Of a stretch of DNA of 59,349 bases, positions 49,108 through 59,281 are shown one piece after another (the stretch's first letter is position 1; each line of letters opens with the position of its first letter). A program made the position numbers and the translations under genes. Source of the DNA: an uncultured Lachnospiraceae bacterium (GTDB lineage Bacteria > Bacillota > Clostridia > Lachnospirales > Lachnospiraceae); contig CANQRR010000017.1 in NCBI GenBank assembly GCA_947626285.1, positions 1-59,349 on the forward strand, in the 5' to 3' direction. The notes beneath the pieces were generated by a model that searched no databases, had not been told where the DNA came from, and worked only from the letters and a program-made list of their open reading frames with translations.

Positions 49108-51612
49108 TTACCCAGCCGTATTTCCGCCTGCACCCATCGTATCCGCAGGGACGTCGCCCATTTCTGCAGTATCCGTGAGCACATCGCCCGCGCCTGTCGC
49201 ATCTACAGGGACACTGTCTGAATCCGTGACGCCCGTACCGGAAGCGTCTCCCGTTTCAGCCGCGTCGGAAGCTTCAGCGCCCGACAGCGTATAGCTCATG
49301 CCAAACGCGGAGCTGTACTCGTTGATGCGCCCGAGGATGCGCTCCGCCTCCGAATCCGCGGCCGGAGTCGGCTGGTAATTGTTGTAGTAGGCCTCCGAAG
49401 AGATGCTGCACGGAATGATCTCGATCCGGTCGTCGTCGAGCACGCCGTCCTTCGTCACGGTGAACGTCTGCCGGAAAATCATGCTGTCCATATCCGACGG
49501 CGTATTGTTGCCGCCGAAACAGAAATTGCCCAGGCTGTACACAATGTACGCGCCGTCGTATTTCTCGATCCCCTGCAGCACATGCGGATGATGTCCGACT
49601 ACAAGGTTCGCCCCGCAGTCCACGGCAATGTGCGCCAGCTCCTGCTGCGTAGCATCCGGCGTCGTCTGCTTCTCGCTGCCCCAGTGGAACGCAACGATGA
49701 TCAGCCGCGCGTCCTTCTCCTTCGCCGCCTCGATCGCCTCGCGCAGATCCTGCTCGCTGTCCATACCGTCGTCCAGCACATAGATGCCGATGAACGCCGT
49801 CCGGATCCCGTTGACATCCTTTACCGCGATCTCCGTGTCCTGGCAGTAATCGATGCCCGCCTCTGTCAGATACTGTTTCGTATCAGTCAGGCTCTGCGGC
49901 CCATAGTCGCTGCTGTGATTGTTTGCAAGCGTCACCACATCGATCGAACCGTTTTTCAGGATCTGCGTGTAGGACGGATCGCCCTTGAACGCGTATTCTT
50001 TGTTCTCACGCTGCGTCTCCGTAGTGAGCGTGCCCTCCAGGTTGGCGAAGGTCGCGTCATCCTCGCTCAGGATATCCTTCACATTCTGGAAGAACCAGGA
50101 ATGTCCGTGGACAATGTCAAACGCGTCAAAGCTGGTCTGCGAGTTGAAATTCACATCGGTCCCGAGCGTGCAGTCCCCGATCGCGCTGATCGTCACCGAA
50201 CGGCTCTCGCCGACCGTCACCTTGCAGGACGCCTCCTGGACCTCATCCGCGCTGACCGTGACCACCGTCGTCCCCGTCCCGACAGCCGTCACCTTTCCAG
50301 AGCTGTCCACCGTAAGGATCTCCGGGTTGGCGCTCGTGTACTTCAGGTTGTTCAGGAACGCGCCCTCCGGCTCCACCTGCGCGGTCAGATAGGTGACTTC
50401 ATCCGGATACAGGTCGATCTCTTCCGTGGAAAGACTCAGCCCTTCAGCGACCTCCATCGTCGTCGTGAGCGGACTGCTGCGGTTGCCCGCCGCGTCCTGC
50501 GCATAGAAATAGTAGGTATTGTCCTCCTCAAAGGTAAGCGGATCGCTGTAATCCTGATAATACGGAACATTGGAGACCGCATCGTCCGACACGATGGCGT
50601 AGCGGATCTTCACGATCTCCGAGCGCGCGTCCCCGGCGCTCACCAAAATCTGATCCTGCTCCCTCTTCACATTGACGACCGGCGGCTGCGCGTCGATCAT
50701 CGGAACTTCCACCTGTGCCTCCAGAGTACCCTGTTCCGTGTCGACCGAGACCAGAAGCGTCGGCTCGCTCACCTTCGCGGTAAGCCGCCCCGCCTCGTCG
50801 AGCATGTAGCTCGTGCCGTTCACCGTCGCCTTCTGAACATCCGTCCCTTTTGCGCGGACCGTCAGTTCCACCGGATAAGACTGGCACCACTGCTCCGGCT
50901 TTTTCTCTACCAGAACCGTCAGGCCTTCGTCGGCTGTGACGCCCTCCATCCTTCGCTTCTCACTCTGCGAGAGCAATACCGAATGGACGATCAGCGCAGT
51001 CACACACGCCGCGAGCAGAAGTCCTGCGACCACCAGGATCAGCTCCCTGCGCTGAAATCCGCGCCGCGCAAGAGCCTCCCGCACGGGAGCCGTGCGTTCC
51101 CGAAACCCGGCGCCGACACCGGATAACTTTTCGCGCAGCGGCTGCAGCTTCTGCCCGATGCCCTGACGCGCTTTCCCGAATGGCCTCTTTGCAGACGACG
51201 CTTTTTCTTTCGCCGGAATCTCTGTCTCCGGCGCTTCCGCGTTTGTCTGCAGAGATTCCTCGAGTATCTCCAGCGGTTTATCCTCTGTCGGAGGCTCTTC
51301 TTCGGCTTTCTGCGCTTCTTCATCCGCCGACGCTCCGTCCGGCTCGGATTCCGGTTCAGCCTTTTCTCTCCGCCCTTCCGGGTGCCATCTGCGAAGCAGA
51401 CGACCGATCGCTCGCTCGTCAGCCTGCTGCTCCTCCGGCGTCCGCTCCTCCTCGGGAAGCCCAGCCTCGCCCTCCTCCTGCGCGAGCAGCTCCTTCAGCT
51501 CCTGCTCCTCTTTCTCGCGCAGGGATTCCTCCGGATCCTTGCCATGCTGAACCGCCTTGACGATCTCGATCAACTGCTCAAAATTATCCGCTCGTACTCT
51601 CTGTTTACTCAT
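49108..51612 (-). CDS. CapA family (poly-gamma-glutamate synthesis-type) membrane protein
   Basis: An 834-residue protein. The N-terminal 180 residues are very charged (EEQELKELLAQEEGEAGLPE and more), cytoplasmic. One TM helix follows (LILVVAGLLLAACVTALIV, about 192-210). Outside are an Ig-like segment, a Big2-type domain (KYTSANPEILTVDSSGKV) and then the metallophosphoesterase-like CapA domain (TISAIGDCTLGTDVNF, FANLEGTLT, TLANNHSSDYG, VAFHWGSE, VVGHHPHVLQG). The tail has acidic repeats (VPVDATGAGDVLTDTAEMG). CapA proteins act in capsule or polyglutamate attachment; here no cap genes adjoin. Start has AGGAG. Confidence 0.88.
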   Translation of the reverse strand: MSKQRVRADNFEQLIEIVKAVQHGKDPEESLREKEEQELKELLAQEEGEAGLPEEERTPEEQQADERAIGRLLRRWHPEGRREKAEPESEPDGASADEEAQKAEEEPPTEDKPLEILEESLQTNAEAPETEIPAKEKASSAKRPFGKARQGIGQKLQPLREKLSGVGAGFRERTAPVREALARRGFQRRELILVVAGLLLAACVTALIVHSVLLSQSEKRRMEGVTADEGLTVLVEKKPEQWCQSYPVELTVRAKGTDVQKATVNGTSYMLDEAGRLTAKVSEPTLLVSVDTEQGTLEAQVEVPMIDAQPPVVNVKREQDQILVSAGDARSEIVKIRYAIVSDDAVSNVPYYQDYSDPLTFEEDNTYYFYAQDAAGNRSSPLTTTMEVAEGLSLSTEEIDLYPDEVTYLTAQVEPEGAFLNNLKYTSANPEILTVDSSGKVTAVGTGTTVVTVSADEVQEASCKVTVGESRSVTISAIGDCTLGTDVNFNSQTSFDAFDIVHGHSWFFQNVKDILSEDDATFANLEGTLTTETQRENKEYAFKGDPSYTQILKNGSIDVVTLANNHSSDYGPQSLTDTKQYLTEAGIDYCQDTEIAVKDVNGIRTAFIGIYVLDDGMDSEQDLREAIEAAKEKDARLIIVAFHWGSEKQTTPDATQQELAHIAVDCGANLVVGHHPHVLQGIEKYDGAYIVYSLGNFCFGGNNTPSDMDSMIFRQTFTVTKDGVLDDDRIEIIPCSISSEAYYNNYQPTPAADSEAERILGRINEYSSAFGMSYTLSGAEASDAAETGDASGTGVTDSDSVPVDATGAGDVLTDTAEMGDVPADTMGAGGNTAG

Positions 51613-51684
51613 CGAACTTTCGACTCCTGTTTCCGCTTTGCCTTCTCATCCGAAGTGTGAGACCGCTGTCTCCGTCTTATCCGC

Positions 51685-54600
51685 CTATCTGAAATAAGCG
51701 ACGCCCGATTCAAAGATCTTCAGATCCTGTTCTCCGTAAATATTGACTGCCACCGAATCCCCGCGGCGCTCCGAATGCGCCATCTTGCCGAGCACTCTGC
51801 CGTCCGGACTCGTGATGCCCTCGATCGCGAAATAAGAACCGTTGACATTCCACATTTCCTCTCCGATCCGGATCTCTCCGTCCGGGTCGCAGTACTGCGT
51901 CGCCACCTGACCGTGCGCAAACAAGCGCATCAGCCATTCCTTGCTCGCCACAAAGCGGCCTTCGCCGTGCGAGGCAGGGTTCGTGTAGACGCCGCCCGGC
52001 TGCGCGAGAGCAAGCCACGGCGACTTGTTGCTGACGACCTTCGTATAGACCATCTTTGAAATGTGCCTGCCGATCGTATTGAACGTCAGCGTCGGCGAAC
52101 CCTCCGTCTGCCCGACGATCTCGCCGTGCGGCACCAGCCCGAGCTTGATCAGCGCCTGAAAACCGTTGCAGATACCGAGCACCAGCCCGTCCCGCTCGTT
52201 CAAAAGCTTCATGACCGCTTCCTTCAGCTTCGCGTTCTGGAACGCGGTCGCAAAGAACTTCGCTGACCCGTCCGGCTCGTCGCCCGCCGAGAAACCGCCC
52301 GGGAACATAATGATCTGTGCCTGGTCGATCGCCTTCCCGAAGACCTCCACGGAATCGCGAATGTCCTGCGCGCTTAAGTTGCGGAAGACCTTGACCTCCA
52401 CCTCAGCACCCGCGCGCTCAAACGCCTTCGTGCTGTCGTACTCGCAGTTCGTGCCCGGGAACACCGGGATAAACACGCGCGGTTTCGCGACTTTATACTT
52501 GCAGACATGAACATTCGGCGTCACATAGCAGCCGTTCTCCTTGTGGACGATCGTCCCGTCCTCCTCCCGGCCGGCGAAGAAATACGCCCGCGGTCCATTC
52601 GTCGGATTGCCATCGATGTCGAGACCTCCGCCGATCGTCGGGATGCCGGAATCCGTCTTGAACACACGCTCCAGCGTGCCCGTCCAGGCCTGCAGCGCCT
52701 CGTCGATTGGGATCTGCACGTCTCTGTATTCAAATATTCCGTTGTCCGTCACCTCGCCGATTACCGTGTATGTAATCGCGAGGGAGCCGACCGACCCATC
52801 CGGCACCTCGGCCACGATATCGCCGAAGCCCGCTGTGAACAGATCTCTCTCATCTATGTTGTGCTCGATCTTAAAGCCGAGCCCGTTGCCGAAGGCCATC
52901 TTGGAGAGCGCCGCCGCGAGGCCCTTGCCGTCGAGCGCGTAAGCCGAGATGATACGTCCCGCCTTGACGTCCTCATGGAACTTCGCGTACTGCTCCATGA
53001 TCCCCCCATAGACCGGGAGATCATAGTTATCTTTTTCAAAGTGCAGAAGCACGAGTTTGCTGCCCACCCTCTTGAGCTCCGGCGTGATGATCGTCTTGTC
53101 GCTCGCAATGTCCACCGCGAACGACACGAGCGTCGGCGGCACGTCGATCTCGTTGAACGAGCCGGACATGCTGTCCTTGCCGCCGATCGACGGCAGGCCG
53201 AATCCGAGCTGCGCCGAATACGCGCCTAAGAGCGCCGCAAACGGCTGGCTCCAACGCCTGGGGTCCTCGGTCATTCTACGGAAATACTCCTGGAAGGTAA
53301 AGCGAATCTTGCTGTAGTCTCCGCCGTTCGCCACGATGCGCGCGACGGATTCCAACACGGCGTAGACCGCGCCGTGGTACGGGCTCCAGCTCGACAGATA
53401 CGGGTCGAAACCATAGGCCATCATCGTCACTGTGTCGGTCTTGCCCTCGAGCACCGGAAGCTTTGCGACCATCGCCTGCGTCTCGGTAAACTGGTATTTC
53501 CCGCCGTACGGCATGAACACCGAGCCTGCCCCGATCGAGCCGTCGAACATCTCCACAAGACCCTTCTGTGAGCAGCAGTTCAGGTCCGCGAGCGTCTCCA
53601 GCCATTTCGCCCGGACATCCGGCACCTCATTTCGAACAAAATATTTCTCTGTCTCGGACGGCATCTCCACCGCAACGCTCGTCTCCTGGTGCGCGCCGTT
53701 CGTGTCGAGGAACGCGCGGGAGATGTTGACGACCTCCCTGCCACGCCACTTGAGAACGAGCCGCGGACTCTCCGTCACGACGGCCACCTCGACCGCCTCC
53801 AGATTTTCCTCGGAGGCATACGCCATGAATTCCTTTACATCCTTCGGGTCGACCACGACCGCCATGCGCTCCTGTGATTCGGAGATCGCGAGCTCCGTGC
53901 CGTCCAGGCCGGCGTATTTCTTCGGAACCTTGTCCAGATTGATCTCAAGTCCCGGCGCGAGCTCCCCGATCGCCACGGAGACGCCGCCCGCGCCGAAATC
54001 GTTGCACTTCTTGATCAGCCTGCTGACCTCCGGGCGTCGGAACAGCCTCTGCAGCTTGCGCTCCGTCGGAGCGTTGCCCTTCTGCACCTCCGCGCCGCAG
54101 ACCTCGATGGAGACCTCCGTGTGCACCTTCGAGGAGCCGGTCGCCCCGCCGATGCCGTCGCGGCCCGTCCGGCCGCCGAGCAGGATGATGACGTCGCCCG
54201 GATCGGAATTCTCACGGATCACGGCGCTGCGCGGGGCCGCGCCCATGACCGCGCCGATCTCCATGCGCTTCGCCACATAGTTCGGATGATAGATTTCCTT
54301 GACATAGCCGGTCGCCAGGCCGATCTGGTTGCCGTAGGAGCTGTAGCCGTGCGCCGCCTCGCGCACCAGCTTTTTCTGCGGCAGCTTACCCTTGAGGGTA
54401 TCTTTCACGGAAGAGCGCGGGTCCGCCGCGCCCGTCACGCGCATTGCCTGGTAGACATAAGTGCGTCCGGAGAGCGGATCTCGGATCGCGCCGCCCAAGC
54501 AGGTCGCTGCGCCGCCGAACGGCTCGATCTCCGTCGGGTGGTTGTGCGTCTCATTTTTGAAGTTGACGAGCCACTCTTCGGTCTTCCCATCAATCTCGAC

Positions 54601-55527
54601 CGGCACCACAATGCTGCAGGCGTTGATCTCGTCCGACTCCTCCTGGTCCTGCAGCTTGCCCTCTTTTTTCAGCTTGCGCATCGCCATCAGCGCCAGATCC
54701 ATCAGGCAGACGAACTTGTCGTCCCGCCCTTTGAACATCTCCTCATGGTCGGCCAGATACTGCTTATAAGTGCCCTCAATCGGCGCGCGATAATAACCGT
54801 CGTCGAATGCGACATCCGTAAGCTCCGTCGAGAACGTCGTATGTCGGCAGTGATCTGACCAGTAGGTGTCGAGCACGCGCACCTCCGTCATCGACGGGTC
54901 TCGCTTCTCTTCATTTTTGAAATAGTTCTGAATGTGCTGGAAATCGCGGAAGGTCATCGCCAGATTCAGGGAATCGTAGAGCGCCTTCAGCTCTGTCTCC
55001 CCCATCGCGATGAAGCCGTCGAAAATACTCACATCCGCTGGCTCCTCAAACTCCGCCACCAGAGTCTCCGGCTTCGTGAAGCCCGCCTCACGTGAATCTA
55101 CAGGGTTGATACAGTAAGACTTGACCGCCTCGAACTCCTCGTCCGACACCTCGCCCGCGACCACATAGACCGTCGCGGAGCGGATCACCGGCTCCTCGTC
55201 CTCTTTCAGGAACTTCACACACTGCACCGCGGAATCCGCCCTCTGGTCGAACTGCCCCGGCAGATATTCCACCGCGAACGCCCGCTCGTCGGACGCCATC
55301 GGGAATTCCTCTTCATAGAGGAGATCCACGGGCGGCTCCGCAAACACCGTTCGGCACGCGTCCGCGAATACCGCGTCAGAGACGTTCTCCACATCGTAGC
55401 GAATCAGGATACGAATGCCCTTAAGACCTGCCGCGCCGAGGTAGCTCCGCATCTCGTGCGCAAGCCCCTTCGCCGCCACAGCGAACTGATCTTTCTTCTC
55501 CACATACACTCTTCTGACTTTGCTCAT
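51685..55527 (-). CDS. purL: Phosphoribosylformylglycinamidine synthase, single-chain (PurL/PurQ)
   Basis: A 1280-residue enzyme for the fourth step of purine synthesis (FGAR to FGAM with ATP and glutamine). The first part holds the N-terminal and linker domains, with HCRRHTTFSTE and NETHNHPTEIEPFGGAAT (ATP site); a second FGAM half follows (GKDSMSGSFNEID). The C-terminal glutaminase has FPGTNCEYDSTKAFERAG, GICNGFQALIKLGL (nucleophile Cys) and MAHSERRGD (His/Glu). It is the clostridial-type fused form. A single gene; no other pur gene is adjacent. An AGGAGG site precedes the ATG. Confidence 0.96.
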   Translation of the reverse strand: MSKVRRVYVEKKDQFAVAAKGLAHEMRSYLGAAGLKGIRILIRYDVENVSDAVFADACRTVFAEPPVDLLYEEEFPMASDERAFAVEYLPGQFDQRADSAVQCVKFLKEDEEPVIRSATVYVVAGEVSDEEFEAVKSYCINPVDSREAGFTKPETLVAEFEEPADVSIFDGFIAMGETELKALYDSLNLAMTFRDFQHIQNYFKNEEKRDPSMTEVRVLDTYWSDHCRHTTFSTELTDVAFDDGYYRAPIEGTYKQYLADHEEMFKGRDDKFVCLMDLALMAMRKLKKEGKLQDQEESDEINACSIVVPVEIDGKTEEWLVNFKNETHNHPTEIEPFGGAATCLGGAIRDPLSGRTYVYQAMRVTGAADPRSSVKDTLKGKLPQKKLVREAAHGYSSYGNQIGLATGYVKEIYHPNYVAKRMEIGAVMGAAPRSAVIRENSDPGDVIILLGGRTGRDGIGGATGSSKVHTEVSIEVCGAEVQKGNAPTERKLQRLFRRPEVSRLIKKCNDFGAGGVSVAIGELAPGLEINLDKVPKKYAGLDGTELAISESQERMAVVVDPKDVKEFMAYASEENLEAVEVAVVTESPRLVLKWRGREVVNISRAFLDTNGAHQETSVAVEMPSETEKYFVRNEVPDVRAKWLETLADLNCCSQKGLVEMFDGSIGAGSVFMPYGGKYQFTETQAMVAKLPVLEGKTDTVTMMAYGFDPYLSSWSPYHGAVYAVLESVARIVANGGDYSKIRFTFQEYFRRMTEDPRRWSQPFAALLGAYSAQLGFGLPSIGGKDSMSGSFNEIDVPPTLVSFAVDIASDKTIITPELKRVGSKLVLLHFEKDNYDLPVYGGIMEQYAKFHEDVKAGRIISAYALDGKGLAAALSKMAFGNGLGFKIEHNIDERDLFTAGFGDIVAEVPDGSVGSLAITYTVIGEVTDNGIFEYRDVQIPIDEALQAWTGTLERVFKTDSGIPTIGGGLDIDGNPTNGPRAYFFAGREEDGTIVHKENGCYVTPNVHVCKYKVAKPRVFIPVFPGTNCEYDSTKAFERAGAEVEVKVFRNLSAQDIRDSVEVFGKAIDQAQIIMFPGGFSAGDEPDGSAKFFATAFQNAKLKEAVMKLLNERDGLVLGICNGFQALIKLGLVPHGEIVGQTEGSPTLTFNTIGRHISKMVYTKVVSNKSPWLALAQPGGVYTNPASHGEGRFVASKEWLMRLFAHGQVATQYCDPDGEIRIGEEMWNVNGSYFAIEGITSPDGRVLGKMAHSERRGDSVAVNIYGEQDLKIFESGVAYFR

Positions 55528-55717
55528 TTAAGTCCTCCTTCTCCGTATTTAACGAACTTCGGACGGAACCGCACGGTACCCTTCCTTGGAACTTTCCCGG
55601 CAAAACTGTAGATACATGTTGGGAAACGGAAAATTTTCTTTTTTCAGTTTGTGCCGGAAAAGCCCCGGAAATCCCTGCGGTTCCTGTCTAAGACTGCGCT
55701 ACACATTAAGCACGAAT

Positions 55718-56404
55718 CTATTCCTCGTCAATAGTGATGCTCTCAATGATCGGCTGATCCTCCGGCGGAACCGCGCCGTTCTCGCCTTCTTCGATGTCCT
55801 CGCAGATCTTGTCGACGACCTCCATGCCGTCGGTCACATAGCCGAAGGCCGCATAGTCGCCGTCGAGGAACGTGCTGTCCGCCTGCACGATGAAGAACTG
55901 GCTGCTCGCGCTGTCCGGATCGTTCGAACGAGCCATCGAGACCACGCCCCGCTTATGAGAGATCGGGTTGTCCACGCCGTTGCTGGAAAACTCTCCCTTG
56001 ATCGTCTCATCCGAACCGCCGGTGCCGTCCCCATTCGGATCGCCGCCCTGGATCATGAAGCCATCCATGATCCGATGGAAGGTCAGTCCGTCATAGAAGC
56101 CGTCCTGCACCAAGCCAACGAAATTCTCCACTGTGATCGGGGCTGCTTCCTCGTCCAGCTTCAGCTTGATATCGCCGTAGTCTTTCACGGAGATCGTCAC
56201 GGAAGGTCCGGAAATTTTTGAAAAGTCGACCTCTGTCTCCGTCCCTGCGTCCGCCGCGCCTTCGTCCTCCGGCGGCTGATTCAGGACCACGAAGGCCAGA
56301 ATCCCCAAAATGACGATGATCCCAATCAGCGTAAGCCATACAAGACCCATGCCGGATTTCTTCTTCGGCTGTTTTTTCTTATTTTTGGATAATTTATTGC
56401 TCAT
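55718..56404 (-). CDS. Membrane-anchored cyclophilin-type peptidylprolyl isomerase
   Basis: A 228-residue protein. A basic start (NKLSKNKKKQPKKKSG) leads to one TM helix (LVWLTLIGIIVILGILAFVVL), so it is anchored facing outside. From about residue 70 is the cyclophilin fold: GLTFHRIMDGFMIQGGDPNGDGTGG has the active-site Arg and Gln, and FFIVQAD continues it. It would assist folding of secreted proteins. I chose the ATG at 56404 (AGGAG nine bases ahead). A second candidate at 56446 has GGGAGGG four bases ahead and adds 14 residues. Confidence 0.92.
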   Translation of the reverse strand: MSNKLSKNKKKQPKKKSGMGLVWLTLIGIIVILGILAFVVLNQPPEDEGAADAGTETEVDFSKISGPSVTISVKDYGDIKLKLDEEAAPITVENFVGLVQDGFYDGLTFHRIMDGFMIQGGDPNGDGTGGSDETIKGEFSSNGVDNPISHKRGVVSMARSNDPDSASSQFFIVQADSTFLDGDYAAFGYVTDGMEVVDKICEDIEEGENGAVPPEDQPIIESITIDEE

Positions 56405-56497
56405 TCTTTCCCACTCCTGATGATTGATCGTGACATAAGTCTTCATGCGGCCCTCCCTCTGCCGCGGAAAATCCGCCGGAGATTCCGTATTGCCCTC

Positions 56498-56526
56498 ATT
56501 ATAACGGAAAACCTTGAATATTACAA
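56498..56526 (-). promoter_or_regulatory. Promoter of the cyclophilin gene
   Basis: TTGTAA (56521-56526), 17 bases, TATAAT (56498-56503) on the minus strand. Confidence 0.65.
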
Positions 56527-56620
56527 TATCTCTTGCCCTAATTCGTCCCTTTTCGACATAAGGCGGATCCTTTCCCGTTCAGCTTCCTCCACCGGTCACT
56601 TTTCCGGCAAAGTTGGAAAA

Positions 56621-59245
56621 TCACTTTTCCGTGCCGCCGGATGATGCGCGGCAGCTCCAGAATTCTTCCGCTTTTCCGCGCACGGTAGACCGCGTGCACA
56701 GCGCCGGACTTCCCCACTCTTCAGGGAACATAGACCGGTAGCGCGCCGTGGCGAAGCGCTCGTCAAGCAGGAGGATGATTCCTTCGTCCTCCTCCGTGCG
56801 GATCACGCGCCCGGCCGACTGCAGCACCTTGTTCATGCCGGGGCAGAGGTAGGCGTAGAAGAAACCGTCCTCCCCGCGTTTGTCATAGAACTGTTTCAAT
56901 ATCTCACGCTCGGTGCAGACCTGCGGAATGCCTGTTCCGACGATCACCGCGCCGATCAGCTGCTCGCCGCCTAAGTCGATCCCTTCGCCGAAAATTCCGC
57001 CCATCACACAGAAGCCCGCGAGCCCCTGCTCGTGCGGCCGCTCAAACTGGCGCAGGAACTCCTCGCGCTGCGCCTCCTTCATTCCGTTTTCCTGACACAG
57101 CAGCCGGATCTCCTCCCCCTGCTCTTTACACAGGTCGACAAACTGCTGCGCGACCTCGTCCATCATGCGGTACGACGGGAAAAAGATCATGTAATTGCCG
57201 CGCTTCGCCAAGATCAGCTGCAACACGTACTCCGCCATCTTGCGGTACTCCTGCTCCCCGCGGTTCGTATAGCGGCTGGTCGTGTCCGTTCCGATCATCA
57301 CGCAGCGCTTCTCCCGCGGAAAGATCGAGTGCGCGTAGATCGCGTAATTCTCCTGTTCCGTGCTCAGCAGGCTCTTGTAATACCGGATCGGCAGAAGCGT
57401 CGCGGAAAAAAAGATCGTGCTCTTTCCCTTGTCCAGACACTCCTGCAGGTTCTTCGAGACGTCCACGCAGAAGAGCCGTATCCGGAACTTCCCATCCTCC
57501 GAAAGCTCCGTGTAGACCACATAATCCTCCCCCAGCAGGTCGGAAGTATCGAGAAAACGCCGCGCCTGAAAGTACAGCTCCAGCACCTTCTCGTTCACCT
57601 CCGCGTCTCTGGAATCCTCCAGAAACTCCTCCATGATCCCGCACAGGTTCATCAGATAGATTGGGAAAGTCCCGACGTCCGGCAGGATCTGCACCGGCCC
57701 GGAATCCGATTCCCGCTTGCGCTCCAGCAGCCAGTTGTTGCAGCGCCCCAGCGCGCGGGCCATCTTCTGGCTGTGCGGCCGCACCGCCTTTCTAAGCTCC
57801 AGAAAGTCCTCCTTGCCAAGCGTCGCCGAAAACATTTCCCGCCCTCGCTCCACGAGGTTGTGCGCCTCGTCGATCAGAAACAGATAATCGCCCTTCACGC
57901 CCTCGCCGAAAAAACGTTTCAGCTTCGCCCGCGGGTCGAAAATGTAGTTGTAGTCGCAGATGACCGCGTCCGCCCACAGCGACACGTCCAGCCCGAACTC
58001 AAACGGGCAGACCTGCCATTTCTCCGCCTGCGCCTCGATCGCGGGGCGGTCAAAGACCTCGCCGGACGAAATGAACTCATACACCGCGTCATTCACCCGG
58101 TCGAAATGTCCTTTTGCATAGGGACAGGCGTCCGGATTGCACTCCGCCTCCCCGGTAAAGCAGATCTTCTCCTTTGCCGTCAGCGTCACCGTCTTCATGC
58201 GCAAGCCTTTTCCGCGCAGGATCGCATACGCATCCTCCGCCACGGTCCGTGTCACCGTCTTAGCGGTCGCGTAGAAGATGCGGTCCGCGAGCCCTTCGCC
58301 TACCGCCTTGACTGCCGGAAACACCGTGGAGAGCGTCTTTCCCGTCCCGGTCGGCGCCTGAATAAACAGCTTCTTCTTTCTCAGCATCGTCCGGTACACC
58401 GACGACGCGACTTCCTCCTGTCCCTCGCGCCACGGGAAGGGAAATTGAAGGTTCTTGATCGACGCCTGCCGTATCTCCCTCCAGTCGATCTCCAGCTTCG
58501 CCCACTTCTGGTACTCCGTGACCACCGCGTCAAACCACGCGCTGAGCGCTTCCACGGAATATTCCTCCCGGAAGCGCCGGATCTCCTCCGTTTCCATGTT
58601 GCAGTAGGTCATCTGCACGCCGATGCGGTCCAATCCTCTCTGACTGCCGTAAATGCATGCGTAACACTTCGCCTGCGCGAGATGCACCGGCACAGGTTCC
58701 CGGATCATGGCGACGTCGCGGTAGACACCTTTTATCTCGTCGATATATATATCCGCCCTGGGCTGTCCCTGCCCGACATTGTCTGCGTGTTCTGCCTTTT
58801 CCGATTCTGCGTTTTCCTGCTTAACATGCTCTGTATTTTCCGAACCTCTATTTTCCTGCTCTGCCTTTTTCAGCGCCTCCTGCTCTTCCCCTGCTGCAGA
58901 AGCAATCTGTGTCTCCGGAAAGCCATCGTCCTTCTTTTCGCAGCCCCAGACCACGCCACGCTCTCCGCGCCGCGCGTCGTCCATCTGAAAAATTCCGTCC
59001 GCGCGCCCTTCGACCGTCAGCACGAAACCGTCCGCGGGTACGTCAACAGAAAGAGGCACCTCCGCCTGATAGCCGCTGCCCATCCGTCCCTGTATCTTTC
59101 GGTGGATGCGGCTGCCCTCCTGCATGGCCTCCTTCTCCGCGAACGCGCCCCGACGGTTGTCGATATCGCCTGAGCGCAATATAAATTCCACGAGGCTGCG
59201 GACCGAGATCCGTATCCTCTGCTCCTGGATCTGTTCCTGTTCCAT
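56621..59245 (-). CDS. XPD/DinG-type DNA helicase with N-terminal Cas4/PD-(D/E)XK-like region
   Basis: An 874-residue protein. Residues about 1-235 carry a nuclease-like fold: VEGRADGIF, then YIDEIKGVYRD (the D/E-x-K pair) and LAQAKCYACIYG, as in Cas4/RecB-type domains. A charged insert (about 113-165, EQENRGSENTEHVKQEN) splits it. The helicase core has APTGTGKTLS (Walker A, about 300), four Cys for an Fe-S cluster (CFTGEAEC, NPDAC, WQVCPF), LIDEAHNLVERG (DEAH), and QSAGRVIRTEEDEG (motif VI). Such proteins unwind DNA 5'-to-3' in repair. A single gene. Confidence 0.92.
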   Translation of the reverse strand: MEQEQIQEQRIRISVRSLVEFILRSGDIDNRRGAFAEKEAMQEGSRIHRKIQGRMGSGYQAEVPLSVDVPADGFVLTVEGRADGIFQMDDARRGERGVVWGCEKKDDGFPETQIASAAGEEQEALKKAEQENRGSENTEHVKQENAESEKAEHADNVGQGQPRADIYIDEIKGVYRDVAMIREPVPVHLAQAKCYACIYGSQRGLDRIGVQMTYCNMETEEIRRFREEYSVEALSAWFDAVVTEYQKWAKLEIDWREIRQASIKNLQFPFPWREGQEEVASSVYRTMLRKKKLFIQAPTGTGKTLSTVFPAVKAVGEGLADRIFYATAKTVTRTVAEDAYAILRGKGLRMKTVTLTAKEKICFTGEAECNPDACPYAKGHFDRVNDAVYEFISSGEVFDRPAIEAQAEKWQVCPFEFGLDVSLWADAVICDYNYIFDPRAKLKRFFGEGVKGDYLFLIDEAHNLVERGREMFSATLGKEDFLELRKAVRPHSQKMARALGRCNNWLLERKRESDSGPVQILPDVGTFPIYLMNLCGIMEEFLEDSRDAEVNEKVLELYFQARRFLDTSDLLGEDYVVYTELSEDGKFRIRLFCVDVSKNLQECLDKGKSTIFFSATLLPIRYYKSLLSTEQENYAIYAHSIFPREKRCVMIGTDTTSRYTNRGEQEYRKMAEYVLQLILAKRGNYMIFFPSYRMMDEVAQQFVDLCKEQGEEIRLLCQENGMKEAQREEFLRQFERPHEQGLAGFCVMGGIFGEGIDLGGEQLIGAVIVGTGIPQVCTEREILKQFYDKRGEDGFFYAYLCPGMNKVLQSAGRVIRTEEDEGIILLLDERFATARYRSMFPEEWGSPALCTRSTVRGKAEEFWSCRASSGGTEK

Positions 59246-59281
59246 AGTTTACATACACTCTCTTGCCAATGTAATCCGTGT

